From: Cetobacterium_A somerae
Lineage (GTDB): Bacteria; Fusobacteriota; Fusobacteriia; Fusobacteriales; Fusobacteriaceae
Reading direction: 5' to 3' (one strand)
Assembly (NCBI RefSeq): GCF_044784365.2
Contig: NZ_CP173065.2
Length of the DNA stretch: 64,000 bases
The notes under the pieces were generated by a model. The model did no database searches. It was not told the origin of the DNA and was given only the letters and a program-made list of their open reading frames with translations. The position numbers and the translations under genes were made by a program. Numbering within the stretch: the stretch's first letter is position 1; each line of letters begins with the position of its first letter. Of the stretch, positions 51,717 to 58,590 are shown piece by piece.

Positions 51717-52766
51717 TCATATTAATTCTCTTTTTATTCTGTCATTTATACAAGATAAAAATTCATAATGAGGAACTTTTAAATGATTTATACTTTCTTC
51801 TAAATCATGAAATATTTCAATATTATCCCCTTCTTTTACTGAATCATCAACTAAAATAAATGAACTATCCATACTGATATGAACTATTTTAAACTTTTTA
51901 TTATTGATTATAGACATAATACCTTCACTTCTTTTTGAAAAGCCATCTCCATAACCTAAACGAATTTTTGCTACTTTTCTATATTTTCCTATATTTAAAT
52001 TTTCTTTTTTTTCATATCCTATATATTTTAAATCATCTATATCTTTTACATCTAATATTCTACCATTTAGCTTAAAAGCTCTTTTTATACATGGATCATA
52101 GTATCCTATTTCTTGAAGTCCAAATAAAATAGTTCCACACCGTATATGAGTGCAAAATTCACCCTCTATTGAAATAACTCCAGCACTATTTTGCATATGA
52201 ATAATCTCAAATCTCTCATCTCCTAACTCTTTTAACATCTGAGAAAATCTTTTTTCTATTAAAATCATATCATCATAATCTGCAGCAAAAACATGGGTAC
52301 AAAGACCCTTAAATTTTAAATTTTTTTCTCTTATTAGCTCTTTTAGTTTAAAAAAGTCTTTTTCTAAAATTCCATTTCTTCCAAATCCAAAATCTAATTT
52401 TAAATGTAATTGTTGTGTTGAAACTCCTTTATCTAAAAGATTTAAAAGATCTTTAAAACTATTTATTACCATATGAATATTTTTATTATTTTTTAAAATT
52501 TCTATTTCATCTATTGTTTCTAAAATAATAATATTTATGTTTTCTATTTTTAACTTTAATATTTTTTCAGCTTCGCACTCTCTAGCTACTGCAAAATATT
52601 TACAACCGTTTTCTGATAAAAATCTAACTATATTTTCTATTCCATGCCCATAAGCATTAGCTTTTACAACAGCTATTATCTCTTTATTTCTAAGTTTTTT
52701 TAAATAGTGATAGTTATGTAGAATATTTTCTTTAGAAACTTTTATTTTAAAATCTTTTAATCCCAT
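51717..52766 (-). CDS. alr: alanine racemase
   Basis: This PLP enzyme makes D-alanine for peptidoglycan. The 349 residues include the PLP lysine Lys35 in AVVKANAYGHG, a TIM barrel with HLKLDFGFGRNG and HMQNSAGV, and the C-terminal domain with the catalytic tyrosine in RLGYGDGF. It is a little shorter than most Alr proteins (about 365), mainly in the C-terminal domain. It lies between ptsI and metNIQ as a single gene. Confidence 0.92.
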   Translation of the reverse strand: MGLKDFKIKVSKENILHNYHYLKKLRNKEIIAVVKANAYGHGIENIVRFLSENGCKYFAVARECEAEKILKLKIENINIIILETIDEIEILKNNKNIHMVINSFKDLLNLLDKGVSTQQLHLKLDFGFGRNGILEKDFFKLKELIREKNLKFKGLCTHVFAADYDDMILIEKRFSQMLKELGDERFEIIHMQNSAGVISIEGEFCTHIRCGTILFGLQEIGYYDPCIKRAFKLNGRILDVKDIDDLKYIGYEKKENLNIGKYRKVAKIRLGYGDGFSKRSEGIMSIINNKKFKIVHISMDSSFILVDDSVKEGDNIEIFHDLEESINHLKVPHYEFLSCINDRIKRELI

Positions 52767-52810
52767 AACACTCTCCCTATTACTTTTTTACAATAGTATA
52801 CTCTAAAAAC

Positions 52811-52842
52811 AAAAAAAGGTGAAACATTGTTTCACCTTTTTT
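52811..52842. terminator. terminator after ptsI
   Basis: AAAAAAGGTGAAACA-AT-TGTTTCACCTTTTTT is a strong symmetric hairpin at the end of ptsI, with T-runs on both strands. Confidence 0.9.
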
Positions 52843-52850
52843 AGAAAGTA

Positions 52851-54593
52851 TTATCCTAATAGCTCTTCATTATATTTGTCTATTTCTGCTAATATATCCT
52901 CTGTTGTACTCATTGACATTACTCTTTCAACTAACGCCTCTGCTGAAGCTTTATCGATAGCCATTATATTTTTCTTTACTTTTGCAACTGAAATAGCTGA
53001 CATTGAGAATGCATCTAATCCCATTCCAAATAATAAAGCTGTTGCTCTAGCTTCTCCTGCAAACTCTCCACACATTGATATAGAGATTCCACCTTCATGA
53101 GCTCCATCTATTGCTGCTTTAATAGCTGCTAAAACTCCTGGATTGTATGTATCGTATAAGTGAGATATTCTCTCATTTCCTCTATCTACTGCTAATGTAT
53201 ATTGAGTTAAGTCATTTGTTCCTATTGAGAAGAAATCAACTTCTTGTGCAAACCATTTAGCTCTAAATGCTGTAGCTGGAGTTTCAATCATAATTCCTAA
53301 TTGAATATCCTCATCAAATTTTATTCCTTCAGCTCTTAATTCAGCTTTACACTCTTCTAATAAAGCTTTTGATTTTCTACACTCTTCTATTGAAATTACC
53401 ATAGGTAACATTATTTTAATATATCCAAATGCTGATGCTCTTAAAAGCGCTCTAAACTGTGTTTTTAAGATTTCAGGTCTATCTAGACATATTCTTAAAG
53501 CTCTCCATCCTAAGAACGGATTTTCCTCATGTGGTAGCTCCATATACGGTAATGATTTATCTCCACCTATATCCATTGTTCTAATTGTTACTGGATATGA
53601 TTTTCCATTTTCATCTTTCATTGATTCAGCAACAATTTTATAAGCTTCAAATTGCTCATCCTCTGTTGGGAATCTATCATTTGCCATGAATAAAAACTCT
53701 GTTCTATAAAGACCGATTCCATTAGCACCATTTCTTAGAACTCCTGCAACATCTTTTGGAGATCCTATATTTGCCCAAGCTCCAACAGTTATTCCATCTT
53801 TCGATGTAGCTGTTTTATCTTTTAATTGCTTTAATAACTCTTTTTCTTCTAAATATTTCTCTCTTTTCTTTGAATACTTTTCTACATCCTCTTGTGTAGG
53901 TTCAATTATAACATCACCAGTTAAAGCATCAACTATTATCGAAGCTTCATTAGTTACTAATTCAGTTATATTTCCAGTTCCAACTACTGCTGGAATCTCC
54001 AAAGATCTAGCCATAATAGATGAGTGAGCTGTTTTTCCACCAATATCAGTTATAAATGCTACAACATTTTTTAAGTCTAATTGAGCAGTATCTGATGGAG
54101 TTAAGTCTCTTGCTACTACAACTGAATTTGCAGGAAGTGAAGATAAATCAACAATATCTATTCCTACTATGTTGTATAACCATCTTTTAGCTATATCTCT
54201 TAAATCTGCTGCTCTTTCTCTTAAATACTCATCTTCTAAGTTTGCTAACATATCACAATATCCGCTGATACCTTGCTCTAAAGCATTTTCTGCTGTTATT
54301 TTTTCATCTTCAATTAGCTCTGTTACTTCATCAAATAGATCTTCATCTTCTAATAATGTTATATGTCCATCAAATATTGCCGCTTTATCTTCACCTAGTT
54401 GTCTAGCTGTTTTTTCTCTAATTTTTAATAATTGCTCTTTAGTTTTTTCTCTACCTTCGATTAACTTTTCTTTTTGAATCTCAATATTTGAGCATTCGCT
54501 TTTATCTATGAAAAGCTCCTCTTCTTTATATAAAAATACTTTTCCTACTGCTACCCCTGGAGATGCGTCTATACCTTTTACAAATTTTCTCAT
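52851..54593 (-). CDS. ptsI: phosphotransferase system enzyme I
   Basis: Enzyme I is the cytosolic PEP-dependent kinase that phosphorylates HPr. The 580-residue protein has an N-terminal HPr-binding and phosphohistidine part, with active-site His190 in GGKTAHSSIMARSLEIPAVVG, and a C-terminal PEP-binding barrel with GIGLYRTEFLFM, MPMVIS-like and FSIGTNDLTQY motifs. It is downstream of ptsH; the 91-bp gap contains AGGAC and GTCCT arms before a nine-base T run, perhaps a partial terminator that lowers ptsI relative to ptsH. Confidence 0.96.
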   Translation of the reverse strand: MRKFVKGIDASPGVAVGKVFLYKEEELFIDKSECSNIEIQKEKLIEGREKTKEQLLKIREKTARQLGEDKAAIFDGHITLLEDEDLFDEVTELIEDEKITAENALEQGISGYCDMLANLEDEYLRERAADLRDIAKRWLYNIVGIDIVDLSSLPANSVVVARDLTPSDTAQLDLKNVVAFITDIGGKTAHSSIMARSLEIPAVVGTGNITELVTNEASIIVDALTGDVIIEPTQEDVEKYSKKREKYLEEKELLKQLKDKTATSKDGITVGAWANIGSPKDVAGVLRNGANGIGLYRTEFLFMANDRFPTEDEQFEAYKIVAESMKDENGKSYPVTIRTMDIGGDKSLPYMELPHEENPFLGWRALRICLDRPEILKTQFRALLRASAFGYIKIMLPMVISIEECRKSKALLEECKAELRAEGIKFDEDIQLGIMIETPATAFRAKWFAQEVDFFSIGTNDLTQYTLAVDRGNERISHLYDTYNPGVLAAIKAAIDGAHEGGISISMCGEFAGEARATALLFGMGLDAFSMSAISVAKVKKNIMAIDKASAEALVERVMSMSTTEDILAEIDKYNEELLG

Positions 54594-54684
54594 ATTTTAT
54601 CTCTCCCAAAACTTTAATTTTTTGACAAAAAAAAGGACAGAGTCACCCCCATCCTTCTCACACTTTAAACTATCGTCCTATTTA

Positions 54685-54948
54685 TTAGTCCTTTAGATTT
54701 TCAAGTAGGTGAGCTAACTTCTCAACTGCTTCGTTCTCATCTTCTCCTGCAGCATGAACTGTTATTTTTGCACCTTTTTTAATTCCTAAAGAAAGTAATT
54801 TTAGTAAAGATGTTCCTTTTACTTTTTTTCCTTCTTCATTTTCTAATTCAATTTGAGATGTAAATGTTTTTGCTAAACTTACAAATTCGTTACCAGGTCT
54901 TGTATGTAGTCCTGTTTCATTTTTAATTTCAACTGTTTTACTTACCAT
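54685..54948 (-). CDS. ptsH: phosphocarrier protein HPr
   Basis: HPr relays phosphate from enzyme I to sugar-specific EIIA domains. The 87-residue protein has active-site His15 in NETGLHTRPG and the regulatory-site region GTSLLKLLSLGI with a serine at residue 47. I use ATG 54948; an in-frame GTG four codons upstream overlaps the ribosome binding site AGGTGAG. No HPr kinase gene is in the window, so serine phosphorylation cannot be judged. Confidence 0.95.
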   Translation of the reverse strand: MVSKTVEIKNETGLHTRPGNEFVSLAKTFTSQIELENEEGKKVKGTSLLKLLSLGIKKGAKITVHAAGEDENEAVEKLAHLLENLKD

Positions 54949-55023
54949 AATCCTACTCACCTTTCTACATTTATTGTTTATTATTATATAAAAACATAAA
55001 GTTTAAATCTATTATTCTAATAT

Positions 55024-55052
55024 AGAATACTTAATTTTCAAAATTTTGTCAA
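55024..55052 (-). promoter_or_regulatory. ptsH promoter
   Basis: On the minus strand a consensus -35 TTGACA (55047-55052), 17 bp and a -10 TATTCT (55024-55029) lie 75 bp before ptsH. A further TTGACA lies about 25 bp upstream. Confidence 0.7.
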
Positions 55053-55144
55053 TTTTTATTTTGAATTGTTTTTTTGTCAAAAAATGTTCATTTTTAAGTC
55101 TTTAATTGTGTATTTTATGATATTTTAACTATTTTATACACTCT

Positions 55145-55174
55145 GATTTAACATATTTAACGTTTTGTTAAATC
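55145..55174 (-). terminator. inverted repeat at the end of the initiator locus
   Basis: GATTTAACA (minus strand, 55166-55174) and TGTTAAATC (55145-55153) form a 9-bp AT-rich stem starting at the stop codon of the downstream initiator frame. There is no clean T-tract, so termination is only possible. Confidence 0.35.
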
Positions 55175-55836
55175 TACTCATTAATAACTCTCTCAATATA
55201 TTTTTTTATTGTATTAAAATAGATTTTTTTTGATTTTCTTTTCATAGTAAGTAAAAAATTCACATCTATATTTTCTTCTAGAGAACAAAGTTTAATAGCT
55301 TGCTCCTCAATTTTTAATTTTTCGTACTCATCATATTCGTCAAAAACCTTTAATATATCTACAGAGATATCAGTTTCATCAATCAATTCTTTTAAACTAT
55401 TTATAACCGGTTTTTTAACTGTTCTTCTCGCTTGATTTATTTTCTTTTTACTTATTAATCCTTTTTCTTTAACAATATTGTTAAATAAAGTTAAGTTTTG
55501 TTTTGAAACATCATTTTCTTGACTTAAGAGATTTTTTAGAACACCGTTTATGTATTGAACTAAAGTTGTTTTAATATTAGAATTTAAATTTTTATATATA
55601 ATTTTCAAGACTTCAATTAGAATAATCTCTCCTTCTTCTATAAAAATTTTCTTTATCTTTGTGTCTGTTCTTTTATCCCATGATCTTGAAACATATATAT
55701 TTTTCTTAGCTTTTTGAATATATTTTATTACTTCATCTGGATAAATAAATTCATTATTTTTTTCAGATTTTTTTACAACTTCTTTTTTTACTTCTTTTTT
55801 TACTTCTTTTTTACTCTCTATCTTTAATTTTTCTTC
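55174..55836 (-). CDS. -1 frame extension of the replication initiator (no start codon)
   Basis: The frame is open from 55848 to the stop at 55174-55176, yet has no ATG, GTG or TTG before a TTG at 55608, 76 codons in. The residues in between look like real protein: a Lys/Glu repeat (KKEVKKEVKKEVV) then FIYPDEVIKYIQKAKKNIYVSRSWDKRTD. It is the -1 frame relative to the rep gene and is entered exactly if a ribosome slips at the A AAA AAG heptamer at 55836-55842. Slippage would add 220 residues to rep residue 400, giving about 620 residues. I recognise no family; the region is basic and helical. A one-base sequencing error in the six-A run would give the same picture. Confidence 0.6.
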   Translation of the reverse strand, partial: EEKLKIESKKEVKKEVKKEVVKKSEKNNEFIYPDEVIKYIQKAKKNIYVSRSWDKRTDTKIKKIFIEEGEIILIEVLKIIYKNLNSNIKTTLVQYINGVLKNLLSQENDVSKQNLTLFNNIVKEKGLISKKKINQARRTVKKPVINSLKELIDETDISVDILKVFDEYDEYEKLKIEEQAIKLCSLEENIDVNFLLTMKRKSKKIYFNTIKKYIERVINE

Positions 55837-57035
55837 TTTTTTGGTTTTTCATCTATAATCTCAACAATTTCAGCTTCTTCTATATCATCAGAATTAAAAT
55901 TAGATTTTTCTACATATCTCTCTTTCTCTTTTGAATAAGTAATCTCTTTAGTTTTATTTGACTTTGAATTTTCTATAAATGATGAAACATGACATTCACC
56001 ATCTTTTTTACTATTAAATTTATAAATTATATAATATGTATCTTCACTTTTATCTTGATATGATTTGTAATACTCTACATATCCAAGCTCAACTAATACA
56101 TCATATGCTTTTTCAACTCTTTTTAATACCTGTTTCATTCTGCAAAGAACATAAGTTTTTGTATCACCATTTTTATTTACTCTTTCTGTTGTTTGTTCTG
56201 TTTTTAATGGAATAATTGCAGCAATTGTTCTTAGATTTATTCTATCTTCTTGCTTTTCATATCTAATTTTACTAATGTATTTATAAATTCTTCCAGCTAT
56301 AGGATCTTTTGCTAAAATTTCCATTAAAGCCTTTGAATTATATTTTATATATCTTTTATCACTTATTTTTTTTCTTATATTTTTATTAAGAGTAACTCTA
56401 TAATATATTTTTTTACCCTTTTTTAATTTTTGATAAGTTAAAAGTTTAAATTCCTCATCTTCAAATTTATATTTCCCTAATTTTGTATGATTTGAAACTA
56501 TAAACTGATATTCTGTATTTTTTAAATTCTTTAAAGCTTGTTCAACTTTTGTGTAATAAGTTCTATTCATTTTATTTCCTAAAAAATGAACTATAAAGTC
56601 TGAAATTTCAAATTCAATATATTCATCTTCATCATCTAAATCTTTTTTAGCTTCATAAGTTGAAATTAAATATGTATATATTTTTTCTTCAAAAATAGAT
56701 GGTTGAAATACTTTATCTCTTGAATCTTTAGCTACTAATGTACAATACATAGTAACACCCAAATCTTCAAAAGAATATTGAAAATTTACTCTTTTATTTT
56801 GTTTTTGAGGAGTAAAAAATGGAAAAACAATCATTTCGACAGGTATATTTATTACATTATCTTTTAAATTTAAAAAATTTCCAGTTTCTTTTATTATAAC
56901 TTCTCTAACTTCAATATCTGGCAATTGATTTAATCTTATATCAATTTTTGTTATATCTGTTAAAAGTGATCCTGTAGATGTTATATTAAAATTCTCTACG
57001 ATATCATCTTTTTCTTTTTTCACCTTCTTTTCCAT
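55824..57035 (-). CDS. plasmid-type replication initiator protein
   Basis: The 403-residue protein resembles plasmid replication initiators (RPA/Rep_3-like winged-helix). The first winged-helix region is about 60-185: FPFFTPQKQNKRVNFQYSF, then an FQPSIFEEKIYTYLIS segment, SDFIVHFLGNKMNRTYYTKVEQALKNLKNTEY. The second is about 235-345, with DPIAGRIYKYISKIRYEK and RMKQVLKRVEKAYDVLVELGYVEYY. The C-terminal 60 residues are acidic and end KPKKKKN. It is divergent from rpmH across an iteron array, the place where dnaA is expected. GAGAGG precedes the ATG. Two candidate promoters overlap iterons, suggesting autorepression. The exact Pfam family needs a profile search. Confidence 0.85.
   Translation of the reverse strand: MEKKVKKEKDDIVENFNITSTGSLLTDITKIDIRLNQLPDIEVREVIIKETGNFLNLKDNVINIPVEMIVFPFFTPQKQNKRVNFQYSFEDLGVTMYCTLVAKDSRDKVFQPSIFEEKIYTYLISTYEAKKDLDDEDEYIEFEISDFIVHFLGNKMNRTYYTKVEQALKNLKNTEYQFIVSNHTKLGKYKFEDEEFKLLTYQKLKKGKKIYYRVTLNKNIRKKISDKRYIKYNSKALMEILAKDPIAGRIYKYISKIRYEKQEDRINLRTIAAIIPLKTEQTTERVNKNGDTKTYVLCRMKQVLKRVEKAYDVLVELGYVEYYKSYQDKSEDTYYIIYKFNSKKDGECHVSSFIENSKSNKTKEITYSKEKERYVEKSNFNSDDIEEAEIVEIIDEKPKKKKN
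55836..55842 (-). other. A AAA AAG candidate -1 ribosomal frameshift site
   Basis: On the minus strand the rep codons read CCA AAA AAG AAG AAA AAT TAA. The heptamer A AAA AAG is in the zero frame exactly as in the dnaX slippery site of E. coli. The -1 frame continues open for 220 codons. I see no strong upstream Shine-Dalgarno stimulator and no stable downstream stem, so efficiency is uncertain; polymerase slippage on the A-run is an alternative. Confidence 0.55.
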
Positions 57036-57053
57036 TAAAAACCTCTCTATAAT

Positions 57054-57082
57054 TTTATAATACTAAATATGTATATTAACAA
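57054..57082 (-). promoter_or_regulatory. rep promoter overlapping iteron 1
   Basis: On the minus strand TTGTTA (57077-57082), 17 bp and TATAAA (57054-57059). The -35 lies inside iteron 1. The transcript would start almost at the ribosome binding site, so this promoter is less convincing than the one at 57107. Confidence 0.4.
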
Positions 57083-57090
57083 TAATAAAT
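57070..57090 (+). repeat. iteron 1
   Basis: TGTATATTAACAATAATA followed by AAT; matches the shared core TGTATA-N-ta-ACAATAATA of the array. Same orientation as all others. Confidence 0.8.
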
Positions 57091-57106
57091 ATATTTAGCG
57101 TAATAT

Positions 57107-57135
57107 AATATACCATTTTTTCTGTATATTAACAA
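57107..57135 (-). promoter_or_regulatory. rep promoter overlapping iteron 2
   Basis: On the minus strand TTGTTA (57130-57135), 17 bp and TATATT (57107-57112), with the -35 inside iteron 2. Initiator binding to the iteron would occlude it. Confidence 0.5.
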
Positions 57136-57143
57136 TAATATTT
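57123..57143 (+). repeat. iteron 2
   Basis: TGTATATTAACAATAATA followed by TTT; identical to iteron 1 over 18 bp. It starts 53 bp after iteron 1. Confidence 0.85.
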
Positions 57144-57226
57144 TTTTGTTTTTTAATCCCCTTATAAAATAAGGTTTTTTAATTTTTAAATAAGTATAAA
57201 CGTATAAAAACAAAAGGGTTGTTTGA

Positions 57227-57247
57227 TGTATATAATCAATAATATTT
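57227..57247 (+). repeat. iteron 3
   Basis: TGTATATAATCAATAATA followed by TTT. It starts 104 bp after iteron 2. Confidence 0.85.
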
Positions 57248-57330
57248 TTTAAATTATTAAAAAGCTTATGTTTATTAAGTTCTTATTATTTTTAAAATTA
57301 AAAACTCTTATAAAATAACGTTTTCTTTTA

Positions 57331-57351
57331 TGTATACTTACAATAATATTT
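57331..57351 (+). repeat. iteron 4
   Basis: TGTATACTTACAATAATA followed by TTT. It starts 104 bp after iteron 3. Confidence 0.82.
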
Positions 57352-57435
57352 ATTTTTTTAATAAACATATTGATTTTTCTAGCTTTATAAATTTAATAAT
57401 ATACTAAACTCCTTTAAAATTGGACTTCTCTATTA

Positions 57436-57456
57436 TGTATATAATCAATAATATTT
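57436..57456 (+). repeat. iteron 5
   Basis: TGTATATAATCAATAATA followed by TTT, identical to iteron 3 over 21 bp. It starts 105 bp after iteron 4. Confidence 0.85.
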
Positions 57457-57530
57457 AAAGAGTCTTGATTTAATTAGGTTTTAATAAATTAAGTGCTCAT
57501 AATAAGCAATAAAATCAATAGGATTCCAAT

Positions 57531-57551
57531 TGTATATAATCAATAATATTT
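57531..57551 (+). repeat. iteron 6
   Basis: TGTATATAATCAATAATA followed by TTT, identical to iterons 3 and 5. It starts 95 bp after iteron 5. A degenerate seventh copy (ATACAATCAAT, 57659-57669) may lie about 125 bp further on. Confidence 0.85.
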
Positions 57552-57731
57552 TTTTTTATATAAATTCTTTAAAATCAATGGTTGAACGTATGTTTTTTTT
57601 TTAACTTAGTCTGTACATATAACATTATACAAAAAACAAAAAACAACTATATGCGCGAATACAATCAATCCCCTTATAATTTATTATTTTCTTTGAATTT
57701 TAAGATTAATTTTTTATTTATTAGAATTTAC

Positions 57732-57760
57732 TTGACAAAACTCAAAATTTCTTCTAAAAT
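57732..57760 (+). promoter_or_regulatory. rpmH promoter
   Basis: TTGACA (57732-57737), 17 bp and TAAAAT (57755-57760), a strong vegetative promoter 39 bp before the rpmH start. Confidence 0.75.
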
Positions 57761-57798
57761 ATTTATCTGAAATATAGATATTTTTAGGAGGTGAAAAA

Positions 57799-57933
57799 AT
57801 GAAAAGAACTTATCAGCCAAATAACAGAAAATACAAGAAGGATCACGGATTTAGAGCTAGAATGGCAACTAAAAACGGAAGAAAAGTATTAAAGAGAAGA
57901 AGAGCAAGAGGAAGAAAAGTATTATCAGCATAA
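57799..57933 (+). CDS. rpmH: 50S ribosomal protein L34
   Basis: L34 is a 44-residue basic protein of the large subunit: MKRTYQPNNRKYKKDHGFRA through a Lys/Arg-rich end finishing RKVLSA, the canonical length and sequence. AGGAGGTG stands upstream of the ATG. It is the first gene of the rightward cluster. Confidence 0.97.
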   Translation: MKRTYQPNNRKYKKDHGFRARMATKNGRKVLKRRRARGRKVLSA

Positions 57934-57963
57934 AACCCGGTGATCTAAAACACCGGGTTTTTA
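57933..57963 (+). terminator. hairpin terminator/attenuator between rpmH and rnpA
   Basis: AAAACCCGGTG and CACCGGGTTTT pair around an 8-base loop and end in TTTTT. It probably terminates most rpmH transcripts, so L34 is made in excess of RnpA. Confidence 0.85.
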
Positions 57964-57997
57964 AAGATTTAAGGACTATTTTAGGGAGTTAAATATT

Positions 57998-58339
57998 ATG
58001 ATTAATTTAAAAAAAAATAGGGAGTTTCAAAATGTTTATAATTATGGAAAAAAATCATTTGGATATTACTCTCTTATTTTTTTTAAAGCAAATGAAACTA
58101 ATGAAAACAAATTTGGATTTGTTGTAAGTAAAAAAACTGGAAATGCAGTTTGTAGAAACAGATTAAAAAGATTATTTAGAGAGTATTGTCGTTTAAATGA
58201 AGGAAACCTAATAACAGGTTATGACATAATTTTTGTTGCAAAAAGAACAGCTGGAGAAAAATTTAAGACTTTAAGTTTTGAGGAGATGAAAAAAGATCTT
58301 GACCGTGTTCTTAAAAATTCTAAATTATTTAAAAAATAG
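57998..58339 (+). CDS. rnpA: ribonuclease P protein component
   Basis: RnpA is the protein cofactor of the tRNA 5'-processing ribozyme. The 113-residue basic protein has the opening LKKNREFQNVYNYGKK and the RNR signature KKTGNAVCRNRLKRLFREYCR, with the usual alpha-beta sandwich length. It follows rpmH as in nearly all bacteria. Confidence 0.96.
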   Translation: MINLKKNREFQNVYNYGKKSFGYYSLIFFKANETNENKFGFVVSKKTGNAVCRNRLKRLFREYCRLNEGNLITGYDIIFVAKRTAGEKFKTLSFEEMKKDLDRVLKNSKLFKK

Positions 58340-58352
58340 TTTAGTTTATATT

Positions 58353-58589
58353 TTGAAAAAAACTATCTTGATTTTAATAAGATTTTATCAAAAATATATT
58401 TCAATATTTTTGGGGAAAAACTGTATATTTCAACCTTCTTGTTCAAAATACATGTATGATGCAATTGAAATGCATGGAGTTTTTAAAGGAGTGTATTTGG
58501 GAATATTAAGAATTTTAAGGTGTCACCCATATTCTAAAGGCGGATATGATCCTGTGCCACCAGTTAAAAAATGCGGAGGAAAAAAATAA
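58353..58589 (+). CDS. yidD: YidD membrane protein insertion factor
   Basis: This 78-residue protein belongs to the YidD (DUF37) family and helps YidC-mediated insertion. It carries LILIRFYQKYIS, the conserved CIFQPSCSKYMYDAI and RCHPYSKGGYDPVP. I favour the TTG at 58353, because it gives the family-typical N terminus; an in-frame TTG at 58299 would overlap rnpA by 41 bp. No good ribosome binding site is visible, so coupling to rnpA is likely. Confidence 0.88.
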   Translation: MKKTILILIRFYQKYISIFLGKNCIFQPSCSKYMYDAIEMHGVFKGVYLGILRILRCHPYSKGGYDPVPPVKKCGGKK

Positions 58590-58590
58590 A

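Larger units (their letters stand above)
57036..57798. other. oriC: putative chromosomal replication origin, AT-rich iteron region
   Basis: This 763-bp gap between the divergent initiator and rpmH genes has no coding sequence. It is extremely AT-rich and holds six iterons, an 18-bp second repeat (CTTATAAAATAA[G/C]GTTTT at 57161-57178 and 57307-57324) and the 13-mer AATCCCCTTATAA at 57155-57167 and 57667-57679. No TTATCCACA-like DnaA box was seen on either strand. Gene direction switches here from leftward to rightward, and the rpmH-rnpA-yidC-mnmEG cluster that usually flanks oriC adjoins it. Confidence 0.7.

Noticed and set aside
55145..55174. Site-specific recombination (dif-like) site at the end of the initiator locus
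   Set aside because: The 9-bp inverted repeat has a 12-bp centre and lacks the XerC/XerD half-site pattern; it overlaps a stop codon and looks like a weak hairpin.
55174..55608. Independent 144-residue gene starting at TTG 55608
   Set aside because: Protein-like sequence continues at least 60 residues upstream in the same frame, and no ribosome binding site is at a proper distance from this TTG.
57582..57770. 62-codon open frame on the plus strand before rpmH
   Set aside because: It is made of AT-rich hydrophobic codons, has no ribosome binding site and overlaps the rpmH promoter.
57036..57798. CRISPR array
   Set aside because: The repeats are short, direct and AT-rich, spaced about 50-105 bp with no uniform spacers and no cas genes. 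They fit iterons.
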